NCBI GenBank assembly: GCA_024509875.1
Contig: JAMPIV010006376.1
Coordinates: forward strand, 354,001 to 418,000
Direction: 5' to 3'
DNA length: 64,000 nt
Source of the DNA: Oreohelix idahoensis
Taxonomy: Eukaryota > Mollusca > Gastropoda > Stylommatophora > Oreohelicidae
The translations under genes and the position numbers were made by a program. The notes beneath the pieces were generated by a model. That model searched no databases, was not told where the DNA came from, and worked only from the letters and a program-made list of their open reading frames with translations. Below are positions 32,060 through 45,000 of this stretch, in pieces (position 1 is the stretch's first letter; each line of letters starts with the position of its first letter).

Positions 32060-33192
32060 CTATGCCTGGTGACTACTCTGATGTTCGTCGTACGGATGTC
32101 TGCTTAAAAAATCAGCTCCCACATTAGTTTTTCCGGGAATGTACTCTATGGTAAACTGGAATGGCTGTAAGAGCAAAGACCAGCGTAGTAACCTAGCATT
32201 TTCATGCCTTGCTTGTGACAGACACACGAGTGGTTTATGATCTGTCTGGATCCTAAATGATTGTCCATAGAGATAAATCTGGAACTTTTTTATACCCCAG
32301 ATGACAGCGAGACATTCTTTTTCACTAGTTGAATAATTTTTTTCAGCTGTATTCAACTTACGACTAGCATATGCCACTGGGGTTAATTCCCCATCCAGTG
32401 AATCTGACTTCTGTAACAGGGTGGCACCCAACCCTAGATTACTAGCATCCGTTCTCACAATGTATTCTTGACTTAAGTCAGGTAATTTCAAAATAGGTTT
32501 GCTTGTGAGCTTTTCCTTCAATTCTTGGTATGCTAATTCACACTGTGCTGTCCAGGTAATTCGATCTGGATTTCCTTTGCGTGTCAAATCAGTTAACGGT
32601 GCACATATGGAGTTAAAGTTTTTGATATACTTTTGGTAGAAACCACATAATGAGACAAAAGATCTCACGTCTTTCTTTGTTTGTGGCCTCGGTGCTTTTC
32701 TCAGTTTCTCCAAGTTCTTGGGGTCAGGGGTCATGTTTCCCTGATGGACTGTGTGTCCCAAGAATTCTAATTCTTTACATCCAACGCAACATTTGGTTGG
32801 TCGGGCTGTCAAATTCGCTTCTCTAAGTCGATCAAACAACATGTTCAGAGAGTTAATGTGTTCCTCAAATGTTTCTGTCGCTATGAGGATATCATCCATG
32901 AAATTGGTGATGCATGGATTATTGAGGGGATCCAACAATGTTCTCATCATTCTAGAGAAGACACTGGGCGCATTTTTCAATCCAAATGGCAATCTGTTAA
33001 ATTCATAGTGTCCCTCTGAGGTACTAAAAGCTAGATAAGGTCTAACCTCAGGCTTTACTGGAATCTGATAGTAGCCTTTGCTCAGATCCAACTTTGAGAA
33101 ATATTTAGCTTTATTCAGCCTGGCAAACAGCTGATTTGTATCCGGCAATGGATCCACATGACCTTCTGTGATAGCATTCAGTCTCCTGTAAT
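32060..33192 (-). pseudogene. pol: RT-RNase H remnant (pol, element D)
   Basis: On minus the frame is open from the junction at 33192 (IDYRRLNAI) through VDPLPDTNQLFARLNKAKYF, FGLKNAPSVFSRMMRTLLDP, the FMDD box and RNase H (TDASNLGLGATLL, KECLAVIWGIKKF, TDHKPL, GADFLSRHP) to a stop at 32060. The N-terminal RT part (RKPSGEHRLC and before) is missing because LTR sequence is joined here. RNase H residues are intact. Without an RT N-terminus it is inactive. Confidence 0.9.
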
Positions 33193-33858
33193 CTATATGT
33201 GGTAAAGTGGGATGTTATAAATATTTATAGGGGACTTAGTGTACTGACTGAGATCAGCTGTGAAGGTATCTGTATCTATTAGTGTAGTGTATTACAGATG
33301 ACCTTACTTGCTACCACATTTTTACCTCAGTCAGAATTATTCTGGAATATTGTGATGACTACGTTAAATGTCTAGGGTTATGAAAATGATGAAGTGTAAG
33401 TCACAACAACAACAACAGACAGATAAACAATTTATTTTATTTCACAACACTGTACAACACTGTGACACTCACACACATATAACACTCTATAAGACTATCT
33501 TAACTGAGTCAAGTGTAAGGTTTCAAATATATATATATATGTATTAATTACTGTCAATAATAGATATCCTGATTCAACTACACAGTGAACCAGGAATCAC
33601 AATCAAATGTAATTACAAGTAATATGTACACAGTTTATAAATATAATCTTGGTATTGACATATTTTATTGTTATTATTCTATGTGTGTAATTTGTGCAGT
33701 GGTAATATGAGGTAATACTGGTTTGTTCAAGCCTGGTTGTTGTTTTTCATCATGACTTCAAGTGTTTGATTATCTTGGAAATAGTAATGGGAAAAGTTGA
33801 CAGTTCCTGTCATTTGAACCAATTAATTGTCCCTCTGTGTTTAATAAAATGTCAATTT
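33193..33858 (-). repeat. LTR 3' segment embedded in element D in place of integrase
   Basis: On minus this matches the last 660 bases or so of a B-type LTR (compare 18290-18950), ending CCACTTTACCACATATA and then running straight into RT codons. The upstream border lies just after the protease residues EIQAATK. It replaces the end of protease, all of integrase and the first part of RT. The LTR type here (B) differs from D's own LTRs, so two elements contributed. Confidence 0.85.
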
Positions 33859-34787
33859 GGTTGCAGCTTGAATCTCCACTGTTTCTGTGGTGTATTGATC
33901 TGCTTGCACCAGGTGAGAACTCACAACTGAATCATAATCTAGACCTGTATCATATAAGCACCTTATGGTGAGTCCCTTACAGATTACATCTTCACACACT
34001 GGGGGGTGGTACGGTTCCTGTAGTTCCGCAGATTTGACCTTTGTTCCCTCCTTGCCAGATTTCATAGCAGCAAAATTAGGAGTTTTCCTTCTACAATTTT
34101 CGGTGGTATGATTGTTCATCCGACAAACTTTACACCACTTCTTTCCTTGGTTGAAAGATGTTCTTTCATCAAATTTCTTTTCATCGAATTGTGGGGTTTT
34201 ATTTTTATTATCATACCGTGGCCTATCAAAATGGTGCTTACCTTTGTTCTGATCTCTATGATCAAACTTATTAAAGTTTTGTGGTGCCTTAAAATTGTCT
34301 ACCTGTTTCTTTTTATTACCAGTTACCTCTGCTTGAGCTGCCTGATATCTTTCAGCGACATTTAGTAACTCACCGAGCCTCTCTGCACCTTGTTCCATGA
34401 GAAACTTTCTCAGGTCTGGAGCCATGTACTCTCTTAGTTGCTCAATAAGGATCATTTCCTTAAGATCTTGGGTTTTCCCCAGAGCAGTCCATTTCTCCAA
34501 GTAGGTCTCTAACCGTGCAGAGAACTGGTGATATGTCTCACCTGACAGTAGTTTAGCATTCCTTAACTTTTTTCTATAAAATTCTCCATTCTTTTCATAT
34601 CTTAACAAAAGAGCCTCCTTTAACATGTCATAATTGTCTTGGTCATCTCTGCTCATCTTGGCAAAAACATCATAAGCTGTACCACGAAGCCCTTGTGATA
34701 ACTTTAGGCTCCACCTTTCTCTCTCTAAACCATACGTGGTAGCTAAAAGTTCATATCTATTTAGGTAACTTTCTATGTCATCGTCTT
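33859..34787 (-). pseudogene. gag: Gag C-terminal half and protease start (element D)
   Basis: On minus, after an in-frame stop at about 34788, Gag continues KDDDIES.. through the capsid, the SCAN-like segment (LRNAKLLSGETYHQFSARLE, LIEQLREYMAPDLRKFLMEQ), the zinc knuckle CKVCRMNNHTTENC and the protease start CLYDTGLDYDSVVSSHLV with its DTG. It ends in the embedded LTR. This copy shows that protease normally follows Gag in the same frame, as in E and unlike B. Confidence 0.85.
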
Positions 34788-34788
34788 T

Positions 34789-35238
34789 CTAAACAAAATG
34801 GTCTAAATGAAAACTCATAGCTGAGGTTGAGGCTCCCTGACTAACAGTGGCATCTGAGGTAAAGGGACTGACACCATTTTCAGGAGCATGGTCTTGAAAT
34901 TCTAACTCCCTTAGTCGTAACTCATGTTCCCTTTGTAATCTCTTCTCCCCTTTTTCTGCTTCCCTTTCTGCAGCCTGTCTCCTTTCTTCTGCTTCTCTTT
35001 CTGCAGCTAGTCTCTTTTCTTCTGCTTCCAACTGTAACTTCTTAGCCTCAGCCTCCATCTGTAACCTTTTAGCCTCAGCCTCCAACTTTCTTTCAGTTTC
35101 TTTCTCTAATCTTTTTTCTTCCCTGGCAATAAATTTATCACATTCTGAGGTCACATAGTCAATCAAGACTTGACCATCCATGTGCATTTCCCTGGCAGTC
35201 TGTACAGCCGCAGGTCGAAACTTTGCCAGGTCAGCCAT
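34789..35238 (-). pseudogene. gag: Gag N-terminus (element D)
   Basis: Starts MADLAKFRPAAVQTAREMHM like the other copies, followed by the coiled coil with repeated EAEAKKLQLEAEEKRLAAER units. It is cut at HFV by a nonsense mutation (Glu codon to TAG) at 34789. The frame resumes directly after the stop. Confidence 0.88.
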
Positions 35239-35419
35239 TTTCTAACAGGCAAATTTATACAATGTCTAACTAAACAATTCTATCTATGACTAATTATACT
35301 AAGGACAACCACAAGCACTGAGAGCTCAACCCTATTTATTTTCCACCCAAGAATACCTTTTTAATTTTTATAATTCCCTGAAGTGAGCTACCCAATATAA
35401 TTGGTGCTTTGTAAAATTC

Positions 35420-35448
35420 AAATCCCGGGAGCGAGACCCCCAATATAT
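35420..35448 (-). other. Primer-binding site region of element D
   Basis: On minus the 5' LTR end ACCACA is followed by TATAT and TGGGGGTCTCGCTCCCGGGA then TTTGAA. The complement resembles a tRNA T-arm and acceptor end, but with about three bases too many for a direct match, so the primer is not assigned. Confidence 0.5.
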
Positions 35449-37881
35449 GTGGTGGGGTGGGATTATATAAATATAGTTATATGAGACTTAGTGTACTGAA
35501 TAAGATCAGCTGTGAAGGTCTCTGTATCTAATAAGTTTGGTGTATTACAGAGAACCTTGCTTGCTACCACATTTCGACCTCATTCAGACTTATTCTTGAA
35601 TTGTATGATGACTTCGTTTAATGTCTAGGGTTATGATAGTGATGAAGTGTAAGTTCACAACAACCAACAGACAGATAAACACCTAAGTTAAGATCCACAA
35701 CAATTTACAACACTATGACAATCACAAACACATAACACTCTAAAGATTTATCTTAAGTAAGTCAAGTGTTAACTTTTGTACAATGTATTAGCTTTTTCAA
35801 TATATAGATATCCTGATCCTACTACAATGTGAACCAGGAATCACAATCAAATGTAAGCACAATGTTTATGTACAAGAATTTATACAAAAGATCTTTGTCC
35901 AGACATATAATATTATTGTAATATGAGTGTAGTGTTGTGATGTATTATTATGAGGTAATACTGGCTTTTAGTGCTAGGTTGTTGTTTGTCATCACGACTT
36001 CATGTGTTTGTACTGGTGGAAATAATATTGAGGGATTCGCAGATTCTGGTTTTTTTTAAATTTCTGTCCCTTTTGTTTTTATAATAAAGTTCAGTTCAGG
36101 GTTATTTTATTCAAGGTTGAGCTTTTTCGTGCTGACAAGCGCTTATCTCATAATGCAGCTGCAGGAAACCTGTATCCTCTGCTCGCTTGCTTCTCAGTTT
36201 GATAGTATGATATACAATGGCCGCTATCTTGTGCAGGGAGTCTGCTGCCAGCTTTCTGGATCACGCAGTACTCAGACCGGACGATGCAATATCACCATCT
36301 ATACCACGGCCCCTGAAATGAGAAGGTTGTGCGTCCTTCTTCATAACTAATGTACAATATTATTCCACACTGAAGTACATGACAGTACAAACAAACATAA
36401 AGTTCAGCGCTTTAGGCCAACTGCTAGCTTTTCATGTGACAATATACACCAGAATTCCTCTCCCTAATGGTTACAATGCCTCTGCAATTCCAGCTATAAT
36501 CCCTTCCATACAATAGGATAGGTGTTATGTTACTATATGGCAATCCAATATATATATGCAGTTATACTCCTCTCTGACAATCTTTTACATGGTGGAGCAA
36601 TACCTAGGCTTTGCCTCATGTTTGCTACTGAACCACACACATACAGACATAATTTATCATTTCACATTCAATTTTCATATAAAATACAGATTAAAAATGT
36701 CTAGCTTACCACAATTCGTAAGGAAATACACACTAAAGATGACTGGCACAGTTTGATCTGCGGTATGTCCAGGCTGTTATTATATATTTAATTTTTGATA
36801 ACACTGCCTGCTCTCATCTCTCACAATGTGTAACGATATGGCGTCCCCTCTAAGATTTCTTCTGCCAATATCCAGTATATTGGCCAATCGTTTTGAATAT
36901 TTTCAAAAGAGTACACAGTCATTCAAATATTTTCATTCACTTTTACTCCGTTTCTAGGTATTTATTTGTTATTCATAGGTCACCCAATCAAATTTCTTTT
37001 AACTTCAAAGTTCAGCCAATGGCCTCCCTCGTACTAGCTTAGACTTTCTGTCACTACTATGTTTCAACAAAATTCAGGGAATTCCATCCCAAGCAGATAT
37101 GACCAAACCTGACAGTATCTCTGTTCTCTATGTTTTATTACCAATATCTAATTATCTAATGGACTTTTTAGATAATTTATTACATATTCCTAGTCCCCTA
37201 GCCTTCCTGTACACGAATATATGATTTTCAAGGGGCTAAGTGGCGTAGTTAAGAATACGATCTTTTTTCGATGTTAAGTGTTTAATTTCAACTACCACCT
37301 GTTCAATTTTTTAAGACTGTACTATCAGTATAAAGTCAGGAGTCCTACGTAAAATATCAGGTTTCCTAATAAGAATTAAACCTTTTTTCAAAACCTAACA
37401 TCGTATCGTTAGTTTTTTTCATCACTGTTTATTTGAAAAAAATCAGGCCATGCACACTGCGAGTTGGTTTATTTTTAGACACACTGCGAGTGGCTTGCGT
37501 TACTGTGTTCCATGGTCCGTCTATCTCTCTCTGCTTTTTTTCTTCTAAGCCCGTCTGTCTTTTCCAAGGCTAACCTTGTGCGCGATTTTGCACTATTGTT
37601 AGTTTTTTTTTAAATCAAGGTCGTCTAGAAGATTTTACTACACATTCTATTTTTAGAACTACGATTATCGCCGTATCGTTAAGCCTAAGCATTTTATTTA
37701 GGAACGAACGAATTAGGACAAGTAGAAATCTTGTGTTAGCTATTACGGCGTTTTAGAACGAAGGCGTTATCTATACTGGGAAAGCACTGGTCTTTCTCCA
37801 TTCTTCTTCCTATCGTATTATTTCGTTCGGTTTTACATTTATGTTCTAATTTATATATGGGTATTAGAATTTTTCACCACA
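35449..37881 (-). repeat. 5' LTR of element D (2433 bp)
   Basis: Uninterrupted LTR. It shows the empty target of the L1a LINE and is otherwise near-identical to the 3' LTR. The right border ACCACA is followed by the ZFYVE1-like exon. Confidence 0.95.
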
Positions 37882-38126
37882 TGTGAGCACTCCTCACAGA
37901 CACCCTGGCCACAGGCTCGGCAGTGGTGAATCGGCAGACGAGGACCAAACAGTTTCTTACACACACAGCATTCTTTAATCTCATCATCTGGGACCCAGTA
38001 TGCAGGTTTAGCAGAATTCTTTATCATGCCTAAAGGGTAATCCAGAGCAGTTGCCACAACACTGAATGTAGTGGTTACTGCCTCCCCTACTTTTCTTGCT
38101 GTTAAAGCTGTTTGCTCAGCTGGTAC
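37882..38126 (-). pseudogene. ZFYVE1: ZFYVE1-like exon, 5' fragment (start of FYVE finger)
   Basis: On minus the frame reads VPAEQTALTARKVGEAVTTT, then ALDYPLGMIKNSAKPAYWVP, DDEIKECCVCKKLFG and IHHCRACGQGVCEECS. WVPD, CxxC, HHCRxCG and CxxC are FYVE signatures; the HHCR core binds phosphatidylinositol 3-phosphate. The preceding DYPLGM...AKPAYWVP stretch is the linker found before the C-terminal FYVE finger of ZFYVE1/DFCP1. The sequence passes into element D after CEECS. To the right (upstream for the gene) it meets an I-like LINE at about 38126, so the true exon start is not visible. Confidence 0.85.
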
Positions 38127-39604
38127 CTCAAAAGTCACCCGGCCCAGACAAAATCAGCAACGAAATGCTAGTAAATCTGAGCTCAGCAGCAAAGACACAA
38201 CTGCTTGAGCTATTCAACCAGAGCTGGTTGAAAGCAACGGTACCCCAAGTATGGAGAGAAGCCATCACAATACCCATACTAAAGACAGGGAAATGTAAGT
38301 TACCGGCCAATCAGTCTCACAAGCTGTGTTGGGAAGACTATGGAGCAAATAGTCAACCACAGATTGAAATGGTATTTAGAGTCTGAGCAGATTCTGGTGC
38401 CGGAACAAGCTGGATTTAGAGAATGCTACAGTATAGAAGACCAAGTTACTTACTTGTCTCAAGCAGTAGAAGATGCCTTCCAGGAGAAGAAAAAGGTCCT
38501 AACGATCTGGGTCGACTTCAAGCAGGCCTTTGACAAGGTGTGGAAAGATATCCTTATTGCAAAACTTAGGAGAAGTGGAATCCAAGGCAACATGATGAAA
38601 TGGATCCAGTCATATTTGCACAACAGGAGAACTAGAGTCACTCTTGATGGTCTGCAGAGCAGAAAAGTGTTGCTCTATCAGGGGGTATCTCAAGGAGGAG
38701 TAATTTCCCCAACACTCTTCCTTGTTTACATCAATGACCTGGTGAAAGATCTCCCCGCTGGAGTGAAAGCTGCCTTATATGCAGATGACCTAGTACTCTG
38801 GTGTGCTGATGAAAACGTCACCACAGCAAATTATAGAATGCAGCGGGCAGCAAACACGCTAGTGTCATGGGCACAGAAATGGCTTATCACAATAAACACA
38901 GACAAAACCTCCACAACACTGTTCTCCCTCGCCCCCAAGGACAAAGCAGTTAACATACACCTAGGGATAACCATGATCAAGGAAGAAAGCTACCCCACCT
39001 ATCTTGGGATGACATTTGACCAAAAGCTTACATGGAATAAGCATATTGAAAATGCAGAGGGAAAGGCCCGAAGACGACTAGGCATACTCAGAAAATTAGC
39101 AGGTACCAACTGGGGAGCAAATGAACGAACTCTAAAGAAGATTTATAATGGAGTAATAAGACCACACTTAGAGTTTGGCTCAGCAGTACGGTCATCAGCT
39201 GCTAACTCACATCTGCAGTCTTTGGACAAGGTGCAAAATCAAGCTCTCAGGCTCATTACAGGAGCTATGAAAACTACACCATATCAGAGATGCAGAAAGC
39301 TGCTGCATTACAGACATTGTCCTATAGAGGAGACACAAAACGCATGATCCAGATGGAAAAGTACAACAGTATGCCAAAGCACCCAATGATGACATGACTA
39401 GATGATCTGGCATTGGGACGTCTAAAACGTAGCAGCTTTGTGCATCGGGGAAAAAGACTTAAAAGACAGCATCAAGAAGACCTATCCATGAAGACAACAC
39501 CACTGAAGCCCACCCTATACCCTGTACCATGGGAACAGGCCAGCAGTGCCCTCCAAATTAATACATCAGTCAGTGGTCACACAAGTGGATGTAAGTATAA
39601 TGAT
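38127..39604 (+). pseudogene. I-like LINE, reverse transcriptase part
   Basis: Begins 5'-truncated at KSPGPDKISNEMLVNL and runs in two frames (frameshift near 38310-38340). The second frame, 38340-39347, has IVNHRLKWYLESEQILVPEQ, AGFRECYSIEDQV, VDFKQAFDKVW (catalytic Asp), GVSQGGVISPTLFLVYINDL and ALYADDLVLW, then NTDKTSTTLFS and VIRPHLEFGSAV. A third frame continues to 39604. After element E the protein resumes as RNase H at 49127, which places this LINE in the I/Nimb-type group, which carries RNase H. The copy is broken by frameshifts and by E. Confidence 0.9.
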
Positions 39605-42002
39605 TGTAGTGGATTTTGATGGTATTGTATGGTTGATGTTACCTAGTGTGATGTATGAGGTCAGCTGTGAAGGCTCCTGAGATAAATGTAGATGTGAATT
39701 ACAGAAGGCCCTTCTTACTACCACTTACGACCTCACACATATCTTTTTTACTAATGAATGTAGCTACGTTAAAAGTCTAGGGTACTGATATGAAATGTGT
39801 TGTGGTAGATTACACACACACCCACACAGATATTTAATAAGTCTAATAATATTAATAAAATTTATAACACACTGAACTAAGTCAGGCTGTTTTAGTTTAA
39901 AATGTTAAATCTTTTGATAAATTTATTTGTTCTGAACCAAATGTTTGTTGGTCAGAACAGATGAAATATTATGGAATTATAAATGGAATGCATAATTGTA
40001 TGACATAAAAAATGGAAAATGTGTATCTAATTATTTCAAATGACTGGTTAATAGTAATTATATTAAGATAGTCCCAGGAAAACTTATTACTAGATATGCT
40101 GTTGGGGTGGTGTCATCACTCCCAGTCTATGTCTACCAAACATTGTCCATTGACTTAGGGGATGAATACATGGTTTATTTTCCCACAATGGTATGTCTTT
40201 ATTAGATGGTGAATTAGTTGATAAATTAGTTGATAATTCGTTGGTAATTCGTGGGTAATTCGTTAGTGAATTCGTTGGTGAATTGGTTGGTGAATGTCCA
40301 GCAGGCCAGATCTCACTTATCTCGACTGCGTCGATCTTGTACAGGAGTCTGGTGGCCCTTCCTCTCCGTGCTGGAGTACAATATTCTGCTGCTCTGACAC
40401 AATGTTAGACTGCACTGGTCCACGCTTGTGTATATCACTAAAGCATTTGGCACCGCTTTGGTGCCAAACAGAAACTCACAATTCTGAAACAAAAGTATTG
40501 GGTCATGCGTCAGAACTCTACCTCCTGAGCCACTTCTGCACACAACACTACACAACAACACCACACAGACTGGGTCAGATCTCTCTGACCACACAGCACA
40601 TCTTACCCAGTTGTTTTCACATAGTGCTAGTTCCCCAAGACTACGTTGCATCTGAGATATGATCAATAGCTTCCTGCTATTGAATAAGATAGGTGATATG
40701 TTCCACTGATCTCAACACTAGATCCTTTTTCATAGTTTTATTTAGGCGTTCCTATATATTTTCTTTGTATGTATGTCTCTAGACCCTGAACTTGGGCTGG
40801 GGATCTAGAGCGAACACTTACTTGTCGTAATCATTTTTATGATATGGCAGTATCAATCACTCGAATTATTAAAATATACCAAATAAATACTTTTCATTCT
40901 TACCAGAATTCAGAATTGAGAACACAGTTAAATTTGCTAGCAAAACTCAGCTGAGCTGCTGGCTGTATGATGGCGTCCCACTATATTTGTATTCTTCTGG
41001 AATCAACACCACTGTTAATTTAAACTGCGTCTCTGAACAGACTTATGTCAAATGGCAAAATTTCACATCTCTGTCCCGCTACTATAAAATGCGTTGACCA
41101 ATCGCCGACTTCCCCCCTAACTTTCAAATCTACAACCAAAAGTCACTTCAGTCAAATCTCAGTCAAGTATGTATTACGGTCTGTTAGTCCGTCTTGTTTT
41201 TTCATAAAAAACACGCTTGGTTCTATATGCATTTCCTACAAGAATCTGCCTCCTAAGTTATTTTTAGCTACAATTCTCCACCATTTTCCCTCTCTTTAAT
41301 TACAGCTCGATTTTTACGTTTGCATGCTCAAGGCCAAAAATTTTGGAAACTTTAGTGACATTGGTTAACAGTGCAGTCGCTCGTCTGATATGAACAACAC
41401 AGTCTTTTGTCAATATCTTCCTTATTATCTATCCGTCTGTATAAATGAAAGCATATTATTTCTCTGCTCAAGATGGGCTATCAAACTAGCTAGGTTTTAT
41501 TTTCATAACTCTATTATTAAGAAAAAACATATTTTTTTCTCAAGTTTAGTTTTTGAAATTTGTTCGAGAACCTTCTCTCATGTGTTTTGCCGCGGCATTC
41601 AAATAAAGACCAAGTATCGAAAAACGTCCAAGAAATGACTGTCTCGAATAAGAGCTAAGGTCCTTTTCTTGTCCATTTCCTTACTTTGTGTCAACTAGGG
41701 ACGTGAATTTTTTTCCTTTCACCCCCAATTGCGTCTTTTTGCCGTTCGAACTTCAAACACGTGTTCAGTCATATCTTTCCTTTTTTGATCTCCGTTTCGT
41801 TCCCCCCCCCCCCCCCCCCCCCCCCCCCCTCTACAAAGGGTAAACATTCCGTCTGCACGTCTAACTAGATAATTTGAATGGTGGCAGGAAAGGCGGGCAT
41901 GGGCGAGCATGTCTCCTAGTATCTTACGCATTATTTTTATCCCTACATTTTATCGTTAATTTTGGAGATATTTTAACGTTATATCATGGTAAATTCATCA
42001 CA
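39605..42002 (-). repeat. 3' LTR of element E (2398 bp)
   Basis: Near-identical to 46715-49126. Differences I noticed are single-base changes, a CA-repeat length change (near 39805 against 46921) and a C homopolymer of 28 (41802-41829) against 11 in the sister. Open frames of about 120 codons at 40294-40662 and 40313-40666 recur in both LTRs because they are copies; no protein family is recognised. Confidence 0.95.
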
Positions 42003-42018
42003 CATCTCCCCACCTGAG
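42003..42018 (-). other. Polypurine tract of element E
   Basis: On minus CAGGTGGGGAGATG abuts the 3' LTR start TGTGATGAATTT. Confidence 0.75.
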
Positions 42019-42090
42019 AACATGCACTACGGCAAGTTCCAAAACCAGTGATACACATAGATAAAATTACTGCTCACGCCTACCACTACT

Positions 42091-45000
42091 CTAATTTTGA
42101 TCACAGGGGTGCCAACTGAGGAAATCTGCACCGACATTCAATGACCCTGGGATGTATTCGATAATACACTGATAAGGTTGCAATAATAAAGACCACCTCA
42201 ACAATCTTGCGTTTTCATGCTTAGCCTGAGATAAGAATACCAGGGGCTGATGATCCGTCTGGACCACAAAAGTCCTACCATACAGATAGATTTGGAACTT
42301 CTTTATTGCCCAGATTAACGCTAAACATTCGTTTTCGCTTGTAGAATATCCTTGTTCCGCTTTATTCAATTTGCGGCTTGCATAAGCGACTGGGTTCAGT
42401 TCCCCATCGGGTGAAGATGACCTCTGCAACAAGGCCGCCCCGAGGCCTACATTACTTGCATCTGTTCTCACCACAAAGTCCTGTGTCAAATCAGGCAATT
42501 TGAGAATAGGCTTGCTAGTGAGTTTTTCCTTTAATTCCTGGAAAGCTAATTCACATTGCGCAGTCCAAATAATTTTATCTGGAAGTCCCTTGCGAGTTAG
42601 ATCAGTCAGAGGAGCACAAATAGAGTTAAAATTTTTGATATATTTTTGATAAAATCCGCATAACGACACGAATGATCGCACGTCCTTTTTTGTTTGTGGT
42701 CTAGGTGCTCTCTGCAGTTTTTCCAAGTTCTTGGGATCAGGGGTCATGTTACCCTGATATACAGTGTGTCCCAAGAATTCCAACACTTTGCATCCAATAC
42801 AACATTTTGTTGGCCTAGCAGTTAAGTTCGCCTCCCTAAGCCTATCGAATAACATTTTTAGAGCGTCAATGTGTTCTTCAAATGTCTCTGTGGCGACGAG
42901 AATATCATCCATGAAATTCGTGATACATGAGTTATTCAGGGGATCCAACAATTTGCGCATCATCCTTGAAAATACACTCGGAGCATTTTTCAATCCGAAT
43001 GGTAGCATGTTGAATTCATAATGTCCTTCCGATGTGCTAAACGCTAAATAAGGTCTCACTTCAGGCTTCACTGGAATCTGGTAATAGCCTTTACTAAGAT
43101 CCACCTTTGAAAAGTATTTTGCCTTGTTTAATCTGGCAAATAACTGTTTTGTGTCTGGTAATGGATCCACTTGTCCTTCTGTGACAGCATTCAGTTTCCT
43201 GTAATCTATGCACAGTCTGTGTTCCCCAGACGGTTTCCTTAACAAAACTACACTGGAGCTAAAAGATGATTCACTGTGTGAAATAATCCCCTCCTTCAAC
43301 AAATAATCTATTTCTTCCTTCAATGCCTTCTCCTTCGCGAACGGAATAGAATAGGCTCTCATACAGATTGGGTTTGAGTCTACCAGTTTCATGTCATACT
43401 GTAGCAAATTTGTATGTCCTGGTTTATCTGTTAATACATCTGTATGTTCCTCCAGAACCTGTTGAACTCTCTCCCTCTGATTTTTAGTCAGGTGCTTACT
43501 GACTTTTACCTGTGCGGCTGTTTCACAAGGATGTAATGGGTATTCATGCGAGGTGAGTGGTTCCTTTTGCATTTGAGTTGCGATAACCAAGGTCAGTAAG
43601 GGGGTGCTTTCCTGGAGTGGTCTGTCCAGATACTTCTTTAAAAGGTTTACATGATAAACTTTCTCCTTCCTCTTTTTGTCAATTTTATAGTTTGTTCTAG
43701 ACACCTTCTCTAGAACCGTATATGGACCTTGCCATCCAATTTGTAATTTATTCTGGCTGCCGGGTAGTAGAAGAAGCACCTTCTCTCCCACAGCTAGTTC
43801 TCTGTCCTTTGCCTTCCTATTAAAATAGGCTGCATGTTTCTTCCTGGCTTGTCTCAAATTAACATTTGCCAGTTTCCATCCAGCTTTCAGACGAGTGGTC
43901 AGTTCGTTCACGTATTGATAAGATGAGGTAACAGTCTCTTCTGCCTTCTCATCTGTCCAGGTCCTTAATAAAGCTTCTAATGGACTTTTTATTGGCCTCC
44001 CAAATAGCAGAGTTGCGGGAGCCATCCCGGTTGAACTATGTGGTACCTCCCGATACGCAAACAACGCGGCGGGGAGGAATTGATCCCACAGATCCGGTTT
44101 TTCGTGTGCCAGCTTCCTCGGGATAGAAATGAGAGTCCTATTAAACCTCTCTACCTGGCCGTTCCCTTGCGGATGGTACGGACTACAATGAAAGTGTCTG
44201 GCTTGAAATAGCTTAAAAACTTCTTCCGTTAGTTTCCCCTTGAACTGAGAGCCATTATCAGTCAAGATTTGATGCGGGAATCCTAATCTTGTGAATATTG
44301 TAAGTAGTGCCTCTGCTACATGTTTTGAATCAATTGATGGCAGGGCTACCGCCTCTCCCCACATAGAACAAGTGTCCACCAGAGTAGGGATGTAACTGTT
44401 CCTCCTCTTGGTCCGAGTGAGAGGTCCCACAATATCCACTGCAACCCTCTCAAAAGGTGTTCCCACTATGGGCATTTCCCCTAGAGTTGCAGGAGCAGTC
44501 CAGTGCTTTGGAGCTACCCTTTGACATTCTGGACAGGATTTGACACATCTTTTTATATCCTCCGTTATCCCTGGCCAGAAGTAATGACAAGCTATACGCT
44601 GTCCTGTGGCGCTGATCCCCATGTGACCACTGAAGGGAATCGCATGCCCGAGTTCCATCACTTTATCCCTATATGAAGTGGGAAGAACCAGCTGGTTGTG
44701 ACCATTTGTTCCAGTTCCGGCCTTCCTGTATAATAGTTTGTTCTTCATAAAGTATTCCCCCTTGCTTGGAGGTGTGTGGCATTTGGGCAATTTTTTAAAA
44801 CATGGCTTGAGTGTCCTATCCTCAGCCTGCGCCTTCCTCATCTCCTCTGGATGAGCATTTATAGGTTCACCTTCTTCCTCCTTTTTCTGTGACCTGGTCT
44901 GCACTGTCGCCATGATCACAGGTCTCTCGGGATTCCCCAAGAAGACGTATCTACACCCCAATATCAGAGGGTAGATTGGTTCATCTATCACTGCTGCTCT

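Larger units (their letters stand above)
27945..37881 (-). mobile_element. LTR element D, Gmr1-like, integrase lost, in a ZFYVE1-like exon
   Basis: The element lies on minus. Both LTRs read, on plus, TGTGGTGGGG...TTTCACCACA. Flanks are GGTGA on the left and TGTGA on the right, a 5-base duplication with one mismatch (or 4 exact bases). The internal region has Gag (broken), a protease start, an LTR-derived block in place of protease end, integrase and the RT start, and then RT-RNase H. Its 3' LTR (left) holds a LINE. It is non-autonomous and defective. Confidence 0.92.

Noticed and set aside
40294..40666. About 120-codon frames on both strands, repeated at 47428-47817
   Set aside because: Conserved only because they lie in the two LTRs of element E; both strands are open at once and no motif is present.
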